Origin: an uncultured Clostridia bacterium | GTDB lineage: Bacteria > Bacillota > Clostridia > Oscillospirales > Ruminococcaceae | Assembly (NCBI GenBank): GCA_945829235.1 | Contig: CALZUA010000001.1 | Coordinates: 186,001 to 250,000 of the forward strand | Direction: 5' to 3' | Length of the DNA: 64,000 nucleotides | Shown: positions 24,433 through 33,373 of the stretch, piece after piece | Layout of the letters: every line of letters starts with the position of its first letter | Numbering within the stretch: the stretch's first letter is position 1 | Program-made: the position numbers and the translations under genes | Notes under the pieces: model-generated | Told to the model about the DNA's origin: nothing | The model's database searches: none | Seen by the model: only the letters and a program-made list of their open reading frames with translations

Positions 24433-26925
24433 TTATCCCAAAATATCCGCCAAAGTGTTTAACAGCTTTTTGATATCGATAGGCTTTGCCACAAACCCAT
24501 TCATACCGCATTCAAAGGCATTTTTCATATCTTCATCGAAAGCGTTTGCGGTCATTGCGATTATGGGGATATTTGCTTTTTTGTTATCGCTCAGTGTGCG
24601 GATTTCTCTTGTAGCGAGGAAACCGTTCATCTTGGGCATCTGAATATCCATAAGAATGAGGTCATAGCGGTCGGAGTGTGCGTTTGCCATCTTTTCAACA
24701 GCAACAATACCGTCCTCGGCGATATCCACAACAAATCCCGCTTCCTTAAGTATCTCGGCGGCAATTTCCTGATTAAGCTCGTTGTCCTCAACAAGGAGAA
24801 TTTTCTTTCCGTTGAAATCGATGTTTTTTGTTTCCTCTTGCTTATGGATTTTTGTGCGGACAGGCTCAGTGAGCACCTCGCGAAGCTCCGACATAAACAA
24901 CGGCTTTGACACAAATGCGGTAACGCCGGCTTCTCTTGCCTCAATCTCAATATCCGACCAGTCGTAAGCTGTGAGGATAATTATGGGTGTGTTATCTCCG
25001 ATAACCTTGCGGATTCGGCGAACAGTTTCAATACCGTTCATATCGGGCATCAGCCAGTCGATGATATAAGCCTTGAATTCATCGCCTTCCTCAAAGGCTT
25101 GTTGCGCTCTGACAACAGCTTCCTTGCCCGAGGCAGTCCAATCGGCGCGAAGCCCGATTTCCTTGAGCATTTTGCTTACGCTTATGCAGGTGTTTGTATC
25201 ATCATCGGCAACCAGCGCGCGAGCACCCTGAAGCTCGGGGATTGGCTCGTATTTAACAATATTGTCCGACAGCTTGCAGTCGAAGGTGACAACAAATTCC
25301 GTGCCTTTACCTTCTTCACTTGTGACGCTGATTGTACCGCCCATCATATCGACAATATTTTTGGTTATCGCCATACCGAGTCCCGTGCCCTGAATACCGC
25401 TTACGGTAGCGGTTTGTTCTCGCGAGAAGGACTCGAAAATGTGTTTCTGGAACTCCTCGGACATACCGATTCCGTTGTCCTTTATGCGGAACTCGTAGGT
25501 TGTATAACCGCTCAGGTTGCAAGGCTTCTCAGAAATTCTGATACTGATTGTACCGCCTGCGGGGGTGAATTTTATACAGTTGCTCACGATGTTCAAAAGC
25601 ACCTGATTAAGACGCAGTTTATCGGTAATGATATCCTCGTTTATGATATCCTGAGTATCGATAAACAAATCCTGTTGCTTTGCGGCAATATTTGATTGAA
25701 TAATTGTCCGTAAATCGTGGAGGATATCGGGCAGGTGAACCTCTTTTTCCTCGATTTTAACCTTACCGCTTTCGATACGGCTCATATCGAGCACATCGTT
25801 TATAAGGCTGAGCAGGTGACTGCTGGAGATGGATATTTTTTTGAGGTAATCTCTGATTGTATCGGTATTGTCAAGATGAGCCGCCGCAAGAGCTGTGTAA
25901 CCGATGATAGCGTTCATAGGAGTACGGATATCGTGGGACATATTGTTGAGGAAAGCGGTTTTTGCCTTATTTGCGTGTTCAGCCGCCGCGAGTGCGTCCA
26001 TAAGCGCCTTTTTCTGTTCTTCTTTTTCGCGTTCCTCGTCATCAACATTGAGAAAAGAAAAGGCAATCTTCGACGCTTCCTCATCAACCTCGGCAAATTT
26101 TATAAGCGTAAGCTCGAGCCATTGATATTCGTCTGTTTTGCTCGTGTGTCTGAAACGGTAGGTGTATCTTTTCTTGTTTCGGAGCAGTTCTTTTATGTAA
26201 TTTATATCGGCGAATTTAAGCAGTTCCTCTTGAAAATCGGGGTGAGAATACTCGATAACAGCTTCCTTGTATGTCTTGAAAAAGCCGTCCGAGTTCTTGG
26301 CAATATTCTCCAATCTGTTCTTGGGAACGATATCGCTCACGGAGTATTGAGTGTACTGATTTTGGTCAAGGTCGATGAAATAGAGGGTTGAATATTGGCT
26401 TGCAAGACCTTCGATTTTTCTGATATCTTCTTCGAGAATTTTTCTCTGCTGTGCATCTCTTGCGCGAAGCTCTTCCATTTCCGTGTGGTCGAGAATATAG
26501 GTGATGGCAAGAAGGTCGTTGTTCACGAGGTCGCGGTACATAACGATATGTTGTTCGGCAATCATCGGGTTGCCGAGAGAATCCTTTGTGTTGTACCGAA
26601 GGAAAATATGGTCCTCGCCCTTTTCAAAGCACTCGGTAAGGTGCGCGATATCAAAAAAGGCGAAGAAAGCCGGCTGTTGTTCCTCGGAAAGCTGGTTTCC
26701 CCAGTACTCGATAACGTCCCAATATTTGCAGTTTTCGGGGAAACCGATTGCTTCGTTTATGCTGTACTCCACGTCATCGATAACCTGATACATTGTTCCG
26801 GGAACGATATTTTGGGTGATATTGATATTGTAGTAAGCGCCCGCGCTTGCCGAAAGAGCGTGCTCCATAATCTTGATTTTTTTCTTATAGGTTTCAATCT
26901 GACGTTCCAAAACAGTTTTTTCCAT
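24433..26925 (-). CDS. Soluble hybrid histidine kinase with two receiver domains
   Basis: An 830-residue cytosolic kinase with no membrane segment. In order: an N-terminal coiled coil (about 5-20), two PAS-like regions (about 45-150 and 175-295), a HisKA domain with His near residue 331 (MSHDIRTPMNAIIGY), HATPase_c (NIVSNCIKF; GTGLGMAIT), then two receivers. The phosphoacceptor Asp residues lie in YIIDWLMPDMNG and LILMDIQMPKMNG. Both receivers keep the acidic pair and the Lys. The ATG at 26925 follows AGAAGGG; the upstream open frame contains the promoter. No output domain is present, so it must pass phosphate on to another protein. Confidence 0.92.
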   Translation of the reverse strand: MEKTVLERQIETYKKKIKIMEHALSASAGAYYNINITQNIVPGTMYQVIDDVEYSINEAIGFPENCKYWDVIEYWGNQLSEEQQPAFFAFFDIAHLTECFEKGEDHIFLRYNTKDSLGNPMIAEQHIVMYRDLVNNDLLAITYILDHTEMEELRARDAQQRKILEEDIRKIEGLASQYSTLYFIDLDQNQYTQYSVSDIVPKNRLENIAKNSDGFFKTYKEAVIEYSHPDFQEELLKFADINYIKELLRNKKRYTYRFRHTSKTDEYQWLELTLIKFAEVDEEASKIAFSFLNVDDEEREKEEQKKALMDALAAAEHANKAKTAFLNNMSHDIRTPMNAIIGYTALAAAHLDNTDTIRDYLKKISISSSHLLSLINDVLDMSRIESGKVKIEEKEVHLPDILHDLRTIIQSNIAAKQQDLFIDTQDIINEDIITDKLRLNQVLLNIVSNCIKFTPAGGTISIRISEKPCNLSGYTTYEFRIKDNGIGMSEEFQKHIFESFSREQTATVSGIQGTGLGMAITKNIVDMMGGTISVTSEEGKGTEFVVTFDCKLSDNIVKYEPIPELQGARALVADDDTNTCISVSKMLKEIGLRADWTASGKEAVVRAQQAFEEGDEFKAYIIDWLMPDMNGIETVRRIRKVIGDNTPIIILTAYDWSDIEIEAREAGVTAFVSKPLFMSELREVLTEPVRTKIHKQEETKNIDFNGKKILLVEDNELNQEIAAEILKEAGFVVDIAEDGIVAVEKMANAHSDRYDLILMDIQMPKMNGFLATREIRTLSDNKKANIPIIAMTANAFDEDMKNAFECGMNGFVAKPIDIKKLLNTLADILG

Positions 26926-26995
26926 TTTAACAGCCCTTCTGTTTATACAAATTTCCACAAAATTCCATTTAAAGTGACAATAATATACTATTTTA

Positions 26996-27024
26996 ATTAT
27001 AACAATTAAAACGGTGATTGTCAA
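26996..27024 (-). promoter_or_regulatory. Promoter of the hybrid kinase gene
   Basis: Minus strand: TTGACA (27019-27024), 17 bp, TATAAT (26996-27001). Confidence 0.72.
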
Positions 27025-27061
27025 GTAATCAAAAAGCGCGCCGTAAAAATATCTGAAAAAC

Positions 27062-27252
27062 TTGACAAACTTTGGAGAGTGTGCTATAAATAAACAGCAA
27101 CACAATTGAATATTTTTCAAGAATAGGTATACACTTTTTTGTATACCTTAACTGTTGTCGAAAAATTGTGTCGTAGCAATCGGAGCTTTGCATTTTTCGG
27201 TGCGTGGCTTCGGCTGCGCACTTTTTTATTTATGGAAAGGACAAAAAAGTCA
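27062..27252 (+). promoter_or_regulatory. Promoter plus structured leader or small RNA with UUCG-loop terminator
   Basis: TTGACA (27062-27067), 17 bp, TATAAA (27085-27090) start a transcript whose leader folds strongly. AGGTATAC (27125-27132) pairs with GTATACCT (27141-27148). ACACAATT and a later AATTGTGT can also pair. About 25 bp before the lipoprotein gene a 9-pair stem with a cUUCGg tetraloop is followed by TTTTTT, a textbook terminator (about 27200-27228). The region could be an attenuator for the gene behind it or an independent small RNA. I cannot match it to a known riboswitch class. Confidence 0.55.
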
Positions 27253-27701
27253 ATGAAAATCAGCAAAAAAATTTTGAGCGTAATCTTGGCGGTGATGACG
27301 GTTATTTTGCTTACAGCGTGTAGCAGCAATTTTGAGTATGAGTTCAATGAAGAACTCGGCGGAAATGAAATAACAAAATACATAGGCGACAAAGAAGTTG
27401 TGGAAATTCCGGCGGAAATTGACGGGAAAAATGTTGTAAAAATAGGACAAAGGGCGTTTTCCCGCTGCACCAGACTTACAAGCGTGACAATCACGAACAT
27501 CGTTACAGAAATAGGGATTTCTGCATTTTCGGTTGCACAGAGCTTACAAGCTTAACACCCACGGACAGCGTTACATATCTGCACCATAATGCATTTGCAA
27601 ACTTCACCGGAAAAATCACCTACAAAGGCAAAACCTACAACATTCCCGAGGATTATAACGATTTGTTCGATGCTTTCAGCGATGCTATCAGAGTCATATA
27701 A
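27253..27701 (+). pseudogene. BspA-type LRR lipoprotein with a single-base frameshift
   Basis: Short surface lipoprotein relic. A signal peptide with lipobox LLTACSS (Cys23) leads into LGGNEITKYIGDKEVVEIPA and an LRR_5 repeat (RAFSRCTRLTSVTI). At about 27534 one G appears lost (expected TCGGGTTGCACA, seen TCGGTTGCACA). The original frame stops at 27555. The other frame continues correctly with GCTELTSLTPTDSVTYL and ends in KITYKGKTYNIPEDYNDLF, the C-terminal motif shared by the LRR proteins at 54, 61.5 and 62.8 kb. As read, the product is truncated to about 100 residues. Confidence 0.82.
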
Positions 27702-27707
27702 AATCTC

Positions 27708-27738
27708 GCCCGACCGCCCCGCGCGTTCGGGCTTTTTT
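27708..27738 (+). terminator. Intrinsic terminator
   Basis: Stem GCCCGA / TCGGGC with a GC-rich loop and TTTTTT. Related GCCCGA/TCGGGC hairpins follow the genes at 59.4 and 61.5 kb. Confidence 0.75.
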
Positions 27739-27790
27739 GTTGCAAAATCGGAGCAAAAATCGATAGTCTGAAATTTTTGTAAAAAAGGTA

Positions 27791-27819
27791 TTGACAAAAC
27801 AGGAAAAACGTGGTATAAT
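27791..27819 (+). promoter_or_regulatory. Promoter of the 2-oxoacid oxidoreductase operon
   Basis: TTGACA (27791-27796), 17 bp, TATAAT (27814-27819) with TGG before it. A leader of about 100 bp follows; no riboswitch recognised. Confidence 0.78.
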
Positions 27820-27922
27820 GCCTATAAACTCGATAGGATAAATGGACTATATCGAAAGAGTATGTAACAGCAAGCGGATTTGTATATTGAACAGCCGTTA
27901 TAGTAGCGGGAAGGAGTTTTTG

Positions 27923-28447
27923 ATGACAGAGATTTTATGGCACGGACGCGGCGGTCAGGGTGCGTTTACAGCGGCAAGGTTGCTCGGAGCGGCTTTCGCG
28001 CTAAAATGTGACGAGAGTTACGCGCTGGCTTTTCCGTCGTTTGGTCCGGAAAGACGCGGCGCACCTATTCGAGCGTTTACAAAGCTCGACAACAAGCCCA
28101 TCGGCAATAGAAGCGAGGTTGAGCGCGCGGATTTCAGCATTTTCCTTGATGATACGCTGTTCAGCAACGCGGCATTTGGTGAGCTGAAGGACGGCGGCAA
28201 AATTTTGCTGAATACTAAGAAAAGTGTTGATGATGAACGAGTGATAACGCTTGACGCGGACAAAATTGCCGCTGAAATTCTGAAGCTCCCGATTACAAAC
28301 ACAATTATGCTCGGTGCATTTGCGGCGGTTTTTGACAGAATTTCGCTTGATGATATCGAGAACGCAATCCGTCTGAATATGCCCGAAAAGTTGCACGCAA
28401 AAAATATCGCCGCAGTTAAAAAAGCCGCCGAGGAGGTGAACCCGTGA
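27923..28447 (+). CDS. 2-oxoacid:ferredoxin oxidoreductase, gamma subunit
   Basis: A 174-residue gamma (catalytic-domain III) subunit of a four-subunit ketoacid:ferredoxin oxidoreductase. WHGRGGQGAFTAARLL is the family's opening and FGPERRGAPIRAF the CoA-related motif. The ATG at 27923 follows GGAAGGAG; the upstream open frame lacks a ribosome site. It is the first gene of a gamma-delta-alpha-beta operon in the typical archaeal/Clostridia order, overlapping the delta gene by 4 bp. Confidence 0.92.
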   Translation: MTEILWHGRGGQGAFTAARLLGAAFALKCDESYALAFPSFGPERRGAPIRAFTKLDNKPIGNRSEVERADFSIFLDDTLFSNAAFGELKDGGKILLNTKKSVDDERVITLDADKIAAEILKLPITNTIMLGAFAAVFDRISLDDIENAIRLNMPEKLHAKNIAAVKKAAEEVNP

Positions 28448-28734
28448 AACCGTATTTGAGAGAAAAAGCTCCGAAAACGCTTTCCGAAATTCTCGAAGCA
28501 CCTGCGTATGAATCGGGTTATCTTGTGACAAAAAACGCGGGTTGGCGAAATATTCGTCCCGTGATAAACGCGGACAAGTGCGTTGGCTGTCTGCAATGTT
28601 ACCTGTACTGTCCCGATGGCGTGATTTACAAGGACGGCGGTAAGGTTGCGATAGATTATGACTTTTGCAAGGGCTGCGGCATCTGCAAAAAGATGTGCAA
28701 AACCGGCGCGATTGAAATGGAGGCGGAAAAGTAA
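28444..28734 (+). CDS. 2-oxoacid:ferredoxin oxidoreductase, delta (ferredoxin) subunit
   Basis: A 96-residue ferredoxin-like subunit with two [4Fe-4S] clusters: CVGCLQCYLYCP and CKGCGICKKMCK. It carries electrons from the thiamine-bound catalytic site to soluble ferredoxin. It overlaps the gamma gene (GTGA) and abuts the alpha gene, so the subunits are translated together. Confidence 0.94.
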   Translation: MKPYLREKAPKTLSEILEAPAYESGYLVTKNAGWRNIRPVINADKCVGCLQCYLYCPDGVIYKDGGKVAIDYDFCKGCGICKKMCKTGAIEMEAEK

Positions 28735-29900
28735 TGGCAAAGATGTTTTTATCGGGCAACGAGGCTTTTGCTTATGGTATCCGTCTGGCGCGCCCGCAGG
28801 TTATTTCCGCTTATCCCATTACACCGCAGACGATTGTTGTTGAGAAATTGTCCGAGATGGTTGAGGACGGCAGTCTGAAATCGGAATTTATCCACGTTGA
28901 GTCGGAGCACTCGGCGTTGTCTTGTGCAATCGGCGCTTCATCGGTCGGCGCGAGAGCGTTCACGGCAACCTCATCGCAGGGACTGCTTTATATGGCGGAA
29001 TGTCTTACATACGCATCGGGCGGGCGGTTTCCGATTGTGATGATGAACGCGAACCGCTCAACCGCGCTCCCGTGGAACATTTACGGCGACCAGCGCGATT
29101 CGCTTTCTCAGATTGACTGCGGCTGGATTCAAGCCTATGCGGAAAACGCTCAGGAAGCGCTTGACCTAGCGTTGATGAGCTATTACATCGCCGAGCACAA
29201 GGCGGTTTCAACACCGTTTATGGCGAATTTGGACGGCTTTGTGCTGACGCACACCTACGAGGTTGTTGACGTGCCGACAGCTGAGCAAGCGGACGCGTTT
29301 CTCCCGAAATTTGAAACGGAGAACAAACTTGACTTGAACAACCCGCGAAATCTTGCATTCTCCGCAGGTCCCGAGCACAATACAGCGTTCAAGTATAAGG
29401 AGCATATCGGTCTGTTGAACGCGAAAAAAGCTGTTGATGAAGCGGAGGAAAAGTTCACGGAGATTTTCGGAAGACGTTATACGGGGCTTACCGAAAGCTA
29501 CCGCACCGAGGACGCGGATTATATTCTGATAACGCTTGGCAGTATCGCGGGACTTGTTCGAGAAACGGTTGACAGGCTTCGTAAACAGGGAAAAAAGGTC
29601 GGGCTGTTGCGGATACGCTATATGCGCCCGTTCCCGAATGAGGAAATTGCCGAGGCGGTCAAAAACGCAAAAGCCGCCGCTGTTCTGGAGAAGGACATTT
29701 CGTTTGGCAACGAGGGCACGGTTTACACCAACGTTAATTCCGCGCTGCACAAGTCAAATGTAAACGTCCCGACATCAAATTATATCGGTGGACTTGGCGG
29801 CAAAAACATCTCCGCCGATGATATCGAGAAAATTTTTGATGAGCTTTCGGAAGAACGCGCTAAGGTACAGTTTATCGGAATTGGGGGTGACGGGAAATGA
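28734..29900 (+). CDS. 2-oxoacid:ferredoxin oxidoreductase, alpha subunit
   Basis: A 388-residue alpha subunit. SAYPITPQTIVVEKL near residue 22 is the POR_N signature, and FTATSSQGLLYMAE and PIVMMNANRSTALPWNI belong to the thiamine-diphosphate pyrimidine-side domain. KVGLLRIRYMRPFP marks the POR domain II. It covers the same enzyme as the neighbouring genes. Substrate choice (pyruvate, branched-chain or aryl ketoacids) is not readable from motifs alone; the ligase and aminotransferase that follow favour an amino-acid-derived ketoacid. Confidence 0.94.
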   Translation: MAKMFLSGNEAFAYGIRLARPQVISAYPITPQTIVVEKLSEMVEDGSLKSEFIHVESEHSALSCAIGASSVGARAFTATSSQGLLYMAECLTYASGGRFPIVMMNANRSTALPWNIYGDQRDSLSQIDCGWIQAYAENAQEALDLALMSYYIAEHKAVSTPFMANLDGFVLTHTYEVVDVPTAEQADAFLPKFETENKLDLNNPRNLAFSAGPEHNTAFKYKEHIGLLNAKKAVDEAEEKFTEIFGRRYTGLTESYRTEDADYILITLGSIAGLVRETVDRLRKQGKKVGLLRIRYMRPFPNEEIAEAVKNAKAAAVLEKDISFGNEGTVYTNVNSALHKSNVNVPTSNYIGGLGGKNISADDIEKIFDELSEERAKVQFIGIGGDGK

Positions 29901-30790
29901 GCGTAAACGCGAAAACGCTGAATGAGGACGAGTTTTTCTACGGGCACAAGGCGTGCGCGGGCTGCGGGGGCAGTCTTGCGGTGAGAATTGCTTTGAAGGT
30001 GCTCGGGGAGCGCTCGGTTGCCGTTTTGCCGGCGGGGTGTATGTCGGCGGTTGGCTTCAATTTCCCGCAGTTGTGTTTCGGGAACAACGCGATTATCTCC
30101 ACATTTGCGGGAACTGCGTCAATGCTCACGGGCGTTGAAGCGGGACTTCGCGCTCAGGGTATAACCGATTTTCACGCGGTTGGCTTTGCGGGTGACGGAG
30201 GAACGGCTGATATCGGTCTGCAAGCGCTTTCGGGCGCGATTGACCGCAATGATGATATCCTGTACATCTGCTACGACAACGAGGCGTATATGAACACGGG
30301 AATTCAGAAAAGCTCGCTTACGCCGTTCGGTGCAAAAACAACGACAACTCCCGCCGGAAAAAACATTCGCGGAAATCTTCGCCCGAAAAAGAATATGTTC
30401 GAGATTGTCGCCGCGCACGGAATACCTTATGCGGCAACCGCGAGCGTCGGTTATCTGAACGATTTTATGCAAAAGGTTGAAAAGGCGGCGAAAATCAAGG
30501 GCACGAAATATATTCATATCATCGCGCCTTGTCCGACGGGCTGGGGTATTGCAACCGATGAAACCGTTGAAATCGCGAAAGAGGTTGTTGACTGCGGGCT
30601 TTGGTACTTGGCGGAGTTTGAAAACGGCGAGTACAAGCTGAATTATCAGCCAAAAGAGTTTACCGATATCGAGAGCTATCTGAAAAAGCAAAGCCGTTTT
30701 CGTCATCTTACCGATGAGGATATAGAAACAATTAAGCGCTCCCGTGACGCAAAATGGGACGCGATACACAACAATTTTAAAATCAACTAG
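29897..30790 (+). CDS. 2-oxoacid:ferredoxin oxidoreductase, beta subunit
   Basis: A 297-residue thiamine-diphosphate-binding beta subunit. CAGCGGSLAVRIAL near residue 18 carries two of the cluster-ligating cysteines, and VGFAGDGGTADIGLQAL is the TPP/Mg2+ motif (GDG). YICYDNEAYMNTGIQ completes it, and PCPTGW lies near the C-terminus. It overlaps the alpha gene by ATGA and is followed after 10 bp by the CoA-ligase gene. Confidence 0.94.
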   Translation: MSVNAKTLNEDEFFYGHKACAGCGGSLAVRIALKVLGERSVAVLPAGCMSAVGFNFPQLCFGNNAIISTFAGTASMLTGVEAGLRAQGITDFHAVGFAGDGGTADIGLQALSGAIDRNDDILYICYDNEAYMNTGIQKSSLTPFGAKTTTTPAGKNIRGNLRPKKNMFEIVAAHGIPYAATASVGYLNDFMQKVEKAAKIKGTKYIHIIAPCPTGWGIATDETVEIAKEVVDCGLWYLAEFENGEYKLNYQPKEFTDIESYLKKQSRFRHLTDEDIETIKRSRDAKWDAIHNNFKIN

Positions 30791-30800
30791 GAGGATTTTT

Positions 30801-32141
30801 ATGAGCAGAGATGTAAATAACAAGTACTGGGACGAGGAGCTGGAAACGCTTCCGAGAGAGGAATTGGAGAAGCGCCAGCTTGCGGATTTGAAGGAAATCG
30901 TGCAGTTTGCCTACGACAACGCGCCTTATTACAAGCGTTCGTTTGATGAAGCGGGCGTGAAGCCTTCCGATATCAAAACATTGAAGGATATTCAGAAATT
31001 TCCGTTCATCGACAAGAAAACGCAGAGAGATACTCAGGGTGTTGGCTCGTTTCTGGGTGAGCTTTGCGCGGTACCCGAGGAAGATGTTGTGTTCATTTCA
31101 ACGTCCTCCGGTTCAACCGGCGTGCCGACAATGAGCCCATTTACGAAAAAGGATTTTGACGAGTTTCAGGATACCGAAAGTCGCTGGTTCTGGCAAATCG
31201 GAATGCGCCCGAACGACCGCTATGTACACGCGCTGAACTTCTCGCTGTACGTTGGCGGACCGGACGTTATCGGCGCACAAAAGCTCGGTGCGCTTTGCAT
31301 TTGGGGCGGCACTCTGCCGAGCGAGCGCCTGCTTTTTGTACTCAAAACCTATCAGCCGACCATAATTTGGACCAGCCCGTCTTACGCGTGGCAACTCGGT
31401 GAAAAAGCGCTCAAGAGCGGCATTGACCCGAAAAAGGATTTGAACATCAAGAAAATTATCGTTGCCGGCGAGCTCGGCGGCTCGATTGACGCAACGCGAA
31501 AGGCAATCGAGGATTTGTGGGGCGCAGAGGTTTACGATTTCTACGGACTTTCGGATATTTTCGGAGCGTGCGCGGCAATGTGCGAGGCGAAGGACGGCTT
31601 GCATATCGCCGAGAACCACATTCTCGTTGAAACCGTGGACATTCACACCGGCGAGGTGCTTGAGCCGGGACAGGTCGGTGAGCTTGTGTTCACCACGCTT
31701 CGTAAGCACGCTCGTCCGCTTATCCGTTTCCGCACGGGCGATATCGGTTGGATTGACAACACACCTTGCTCCTGCGGAAGAACGCACGGCAGAATCCACA
31801 TCAACGGCAGAAAAGACGATATGTTTATCGTATCAGCAGTAAACGTGTTCCCGAGCGACATTGAGGCGGTTATCCGCGAATTTTCGGGAATCACCGGCGA
31901 GTACTTAATTCGCGTATTTGAGCGCGATTTCACCTGCAAATATTCCGTTGAAATCGAGAAAAACAGCGACAATCCCGCAACCGATGAAGCAGTTGCGGCA
32001 GAGGTTTCCGCGGCACTCAAAGCGCGTATTGGCGTTAAACCGTACAGCGTTATCGTGCATCCGGACGGCGGTCTTGACACACGCTCCGAGCATAAGTCAA
32101 AGAGAATTATAGACGAGCGCAAGCTGGATTACGTCATTTAA
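30801..32141 (+). CDS. paaK: Phenylacetate-CoA ligase-like AMP-forming enzyme
   Basis: A 446-residue adenylate-forming enzyme of the PaaK group. ISTSSGSTGVPTMSPF near residue 95 is the P-loop, YDFYGLSDIFGACAA near 245 is the A5 motif, and LIRFRTGDIGWID and GRKDDMFIVSAVNVFPSDIE complete the family pattern. Such enzymes join CoA to arylacetates. Next to a ketoacid oxidoreductase that yields acyl-CoA, the enzyme may instead run toward free acid or recycle CoA. The ATG at 30801 follows AGGAGG. Operon member. Confidence 0.88.
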   Translation: MSRDVNNKYWDEELETLPREELEKRQLADLKEIVQFAYDNAPYYKRSFDEAGVKPSDIKTLKDIQKFPFIDKKTQRDTQGVGSFLGELCAVPEEDVVFISTSSGSTGVPTMSPFTKKDFDEFQDTESRWFWQIGMRPNDRYVHALNFSLYVGGPDVIGAQKLGALCIWGGTLPSERLLFVLKTYQPTIIWTSPSYAWQLGEKALKSGIDPKKDLNIKKIIVAGELGGSIDATRKAIEDLWGAEVYDFYGLSDIFGACAAMCEAKDGLHIAENHILVETVDIHTGEVLEPGQVGELVFTTLRKHARPLIRFRTGDIGWIDNTPCSCGRTHGRIHINGRKDDMFIVSAVNVFPSDIEAVIREFSGITGEYLIRVFERDFTCKYSVEIEKNSDNPATDEAVAAEVSAALKARIGVKPYSVIVHPDGGLDTRSEHKSKRIIDERKLDYVI

Positions 32142-32155
32142 CAGGAGGTGTTCAG

Positions 32156-33322
32156 ATGCCCGAGCTTTCCAAAAGAACCGAAATTTTTACCGATTCGGTG
32201 ATACGCCGAATGACGCGCGTTTCGCTGAAATACGGCGCGGTAAATCTCTCGCAGGGCTTTCCGGATTTTGAACCGCCGAAGGAAATCCTCGACCGGCTTG
32301 CCGAGGTGACCAAAGAGGATTTTCATCAGTACTCGATAACCTGGGGCGCGCAGAATTTCCGTGAAGCGCTTGTGGAAAAGCAGTCGCGGCTCATGGGGCG
32401 GAAAATCGACCCCAACGGTGAAATTGTGGTAACCTGCGGCAGTACCGAAGCGATGATGGCGGCAATGATGGCGGTTGCGAACCCCGGGGATAAGGTAATT
32501 GTGTTCTCGCCGTTTTACGAAAACTACGGCGCGGACGCAATTCTGTCGGGTGCGGAGCCTATCTATGTTCCGCTTTACCCGCCGTTCAACTTCAATCCGG
32601 ACGAGTTAGAAGCGGCGTTTAAACAGCACCCGAAAGCCTTAATTCTCTGCAATCCCTCCAACCCGTGCGGCAAGGTTTTCACGCTTGACGAACTCAAGCT
32701 GATAGCCGATTTAGCCGAAAAGTACGACACTTTTGTCATCACCGACGAGGTGTACGAGCATATTGTTTACGAACCGCACAAACACATTTATTTTGCCTCA
32801 CTGCCGAATATGTGGGAGAGGACGATTTCATGCTCATCGCTGTCAAAAACTTATTCGATAACGGGCTGGCGGCTTGGTTATATTATCGCGCCGCCGAGGA
32901 TAATTGACGTTGCAAAAAAGGTACACGATTTTCTCACTGTCGGAGCCGCGGCACCTTTACAGGAAGCGGCTGTAACTGGCTTGCGTTTCGGGGACGACTA
33001 TTACAAATGGCTTCAGGAAAAATACACGTCAAAACGAGATTTGTTCCTGAAAGGACTGGACGATTTGAAAATCGCTCACACCGTTACGCAGGGCGCGTAT
33101 TACATTTTGCTGGACATCTCGGAGTTTGGCTTTGACTCGGATTTGGAGTTTTGTGAAACGCTTGCGCGTGATGTTGGCGTGGGTGCGGTTCCCGGCTCGA
33201 GCTTTTTCAGAGAGCCTGTAAATCACCTCATTCGTCTGCACTTCGCCAAAAAGGACGAAACGCTTTATGATGCGCTGAACCGTTTGGAGAGCTTGCGCAG
33301 AAAAATTCCTTGCCGAAAGTGA
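32156..33322 (+). CDS. Class I/II pyridoxal-phosphate aminotransferase
   Basis: A 388-residue fold-type I aminotransferase. NLSQGFPDFEPP, LILCNPSNPCGKVF, ITDEVYEHIVY and SCSSLSKTYSITGWRLGY (PLP-binding Lys in SLSKTYS) are all present, and the carboxylate-binding Arg is in HLIRLHFAKKDE. This subgroup includes aspartate, aromatic and kynurenine aminotransferases. As last gene of the oxidoreductase/ligase operon (14 bp behind the ligase, GGAGGTG site) it probably supplies the ketoacid by transamination. Confidence 0.93.
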   Translation: MPELSKRTEIFTDSVIRRMTRVSLKYGAVNLSQGFPDFEPPKEILDRLAEVTKEDFHQYSITWGAQNFREALVEKQSRLMGRKIDPNGEIVVTCGSTEAMMAAMMAVANPGDKVIVFSPFYENYGADAILSGAEPIYVPLYPPFNFNPDELEAAFKQHPKALILCNPSNPCGKVFTLDELKLIADLAEKYDTFVITDEVYEHIVYEPHKHIYFASLPNMWERTISCSSLSKTYSITGWRLGYIIAPPRIIDVAKKVHDFLTVGAAAPLQEAAVTGLRFGDDYYKWLQEKYTSKRDLFLKGLDDLKIAHTVTQGAYYILLDISEFGFDSDLEFCETLARDVGVGAVPGSSFFREPVNHLIRLHFAKKDETLYDALNRLESLRRKIPCRK

Positions 33323-33343
33323 GTTTATTTTCGTATAACAAAA

Positions 33344-33369
33344 AAGGAGCAGCCGTGCGGTTGCTCCTT
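33344..33369 (+). terminator. Hairpin terminator of the ketoacid operon
   Basis: Eleven-pair stem AAGGAGCAGCC / GGTTGCTCCTT with a 4-base loop, one G-T pair. The T tract is weak. It sits between convergent genes and may serve both strands. Confidence 0.65.
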
Positions 33370-33373
33370 GAAT

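Noticed and set aside
25099-27009. Several + strand frames of 190-220 codons
   Set aside because: All lie opposite the hybrid histidine kinase and lack any recognisable protein features.
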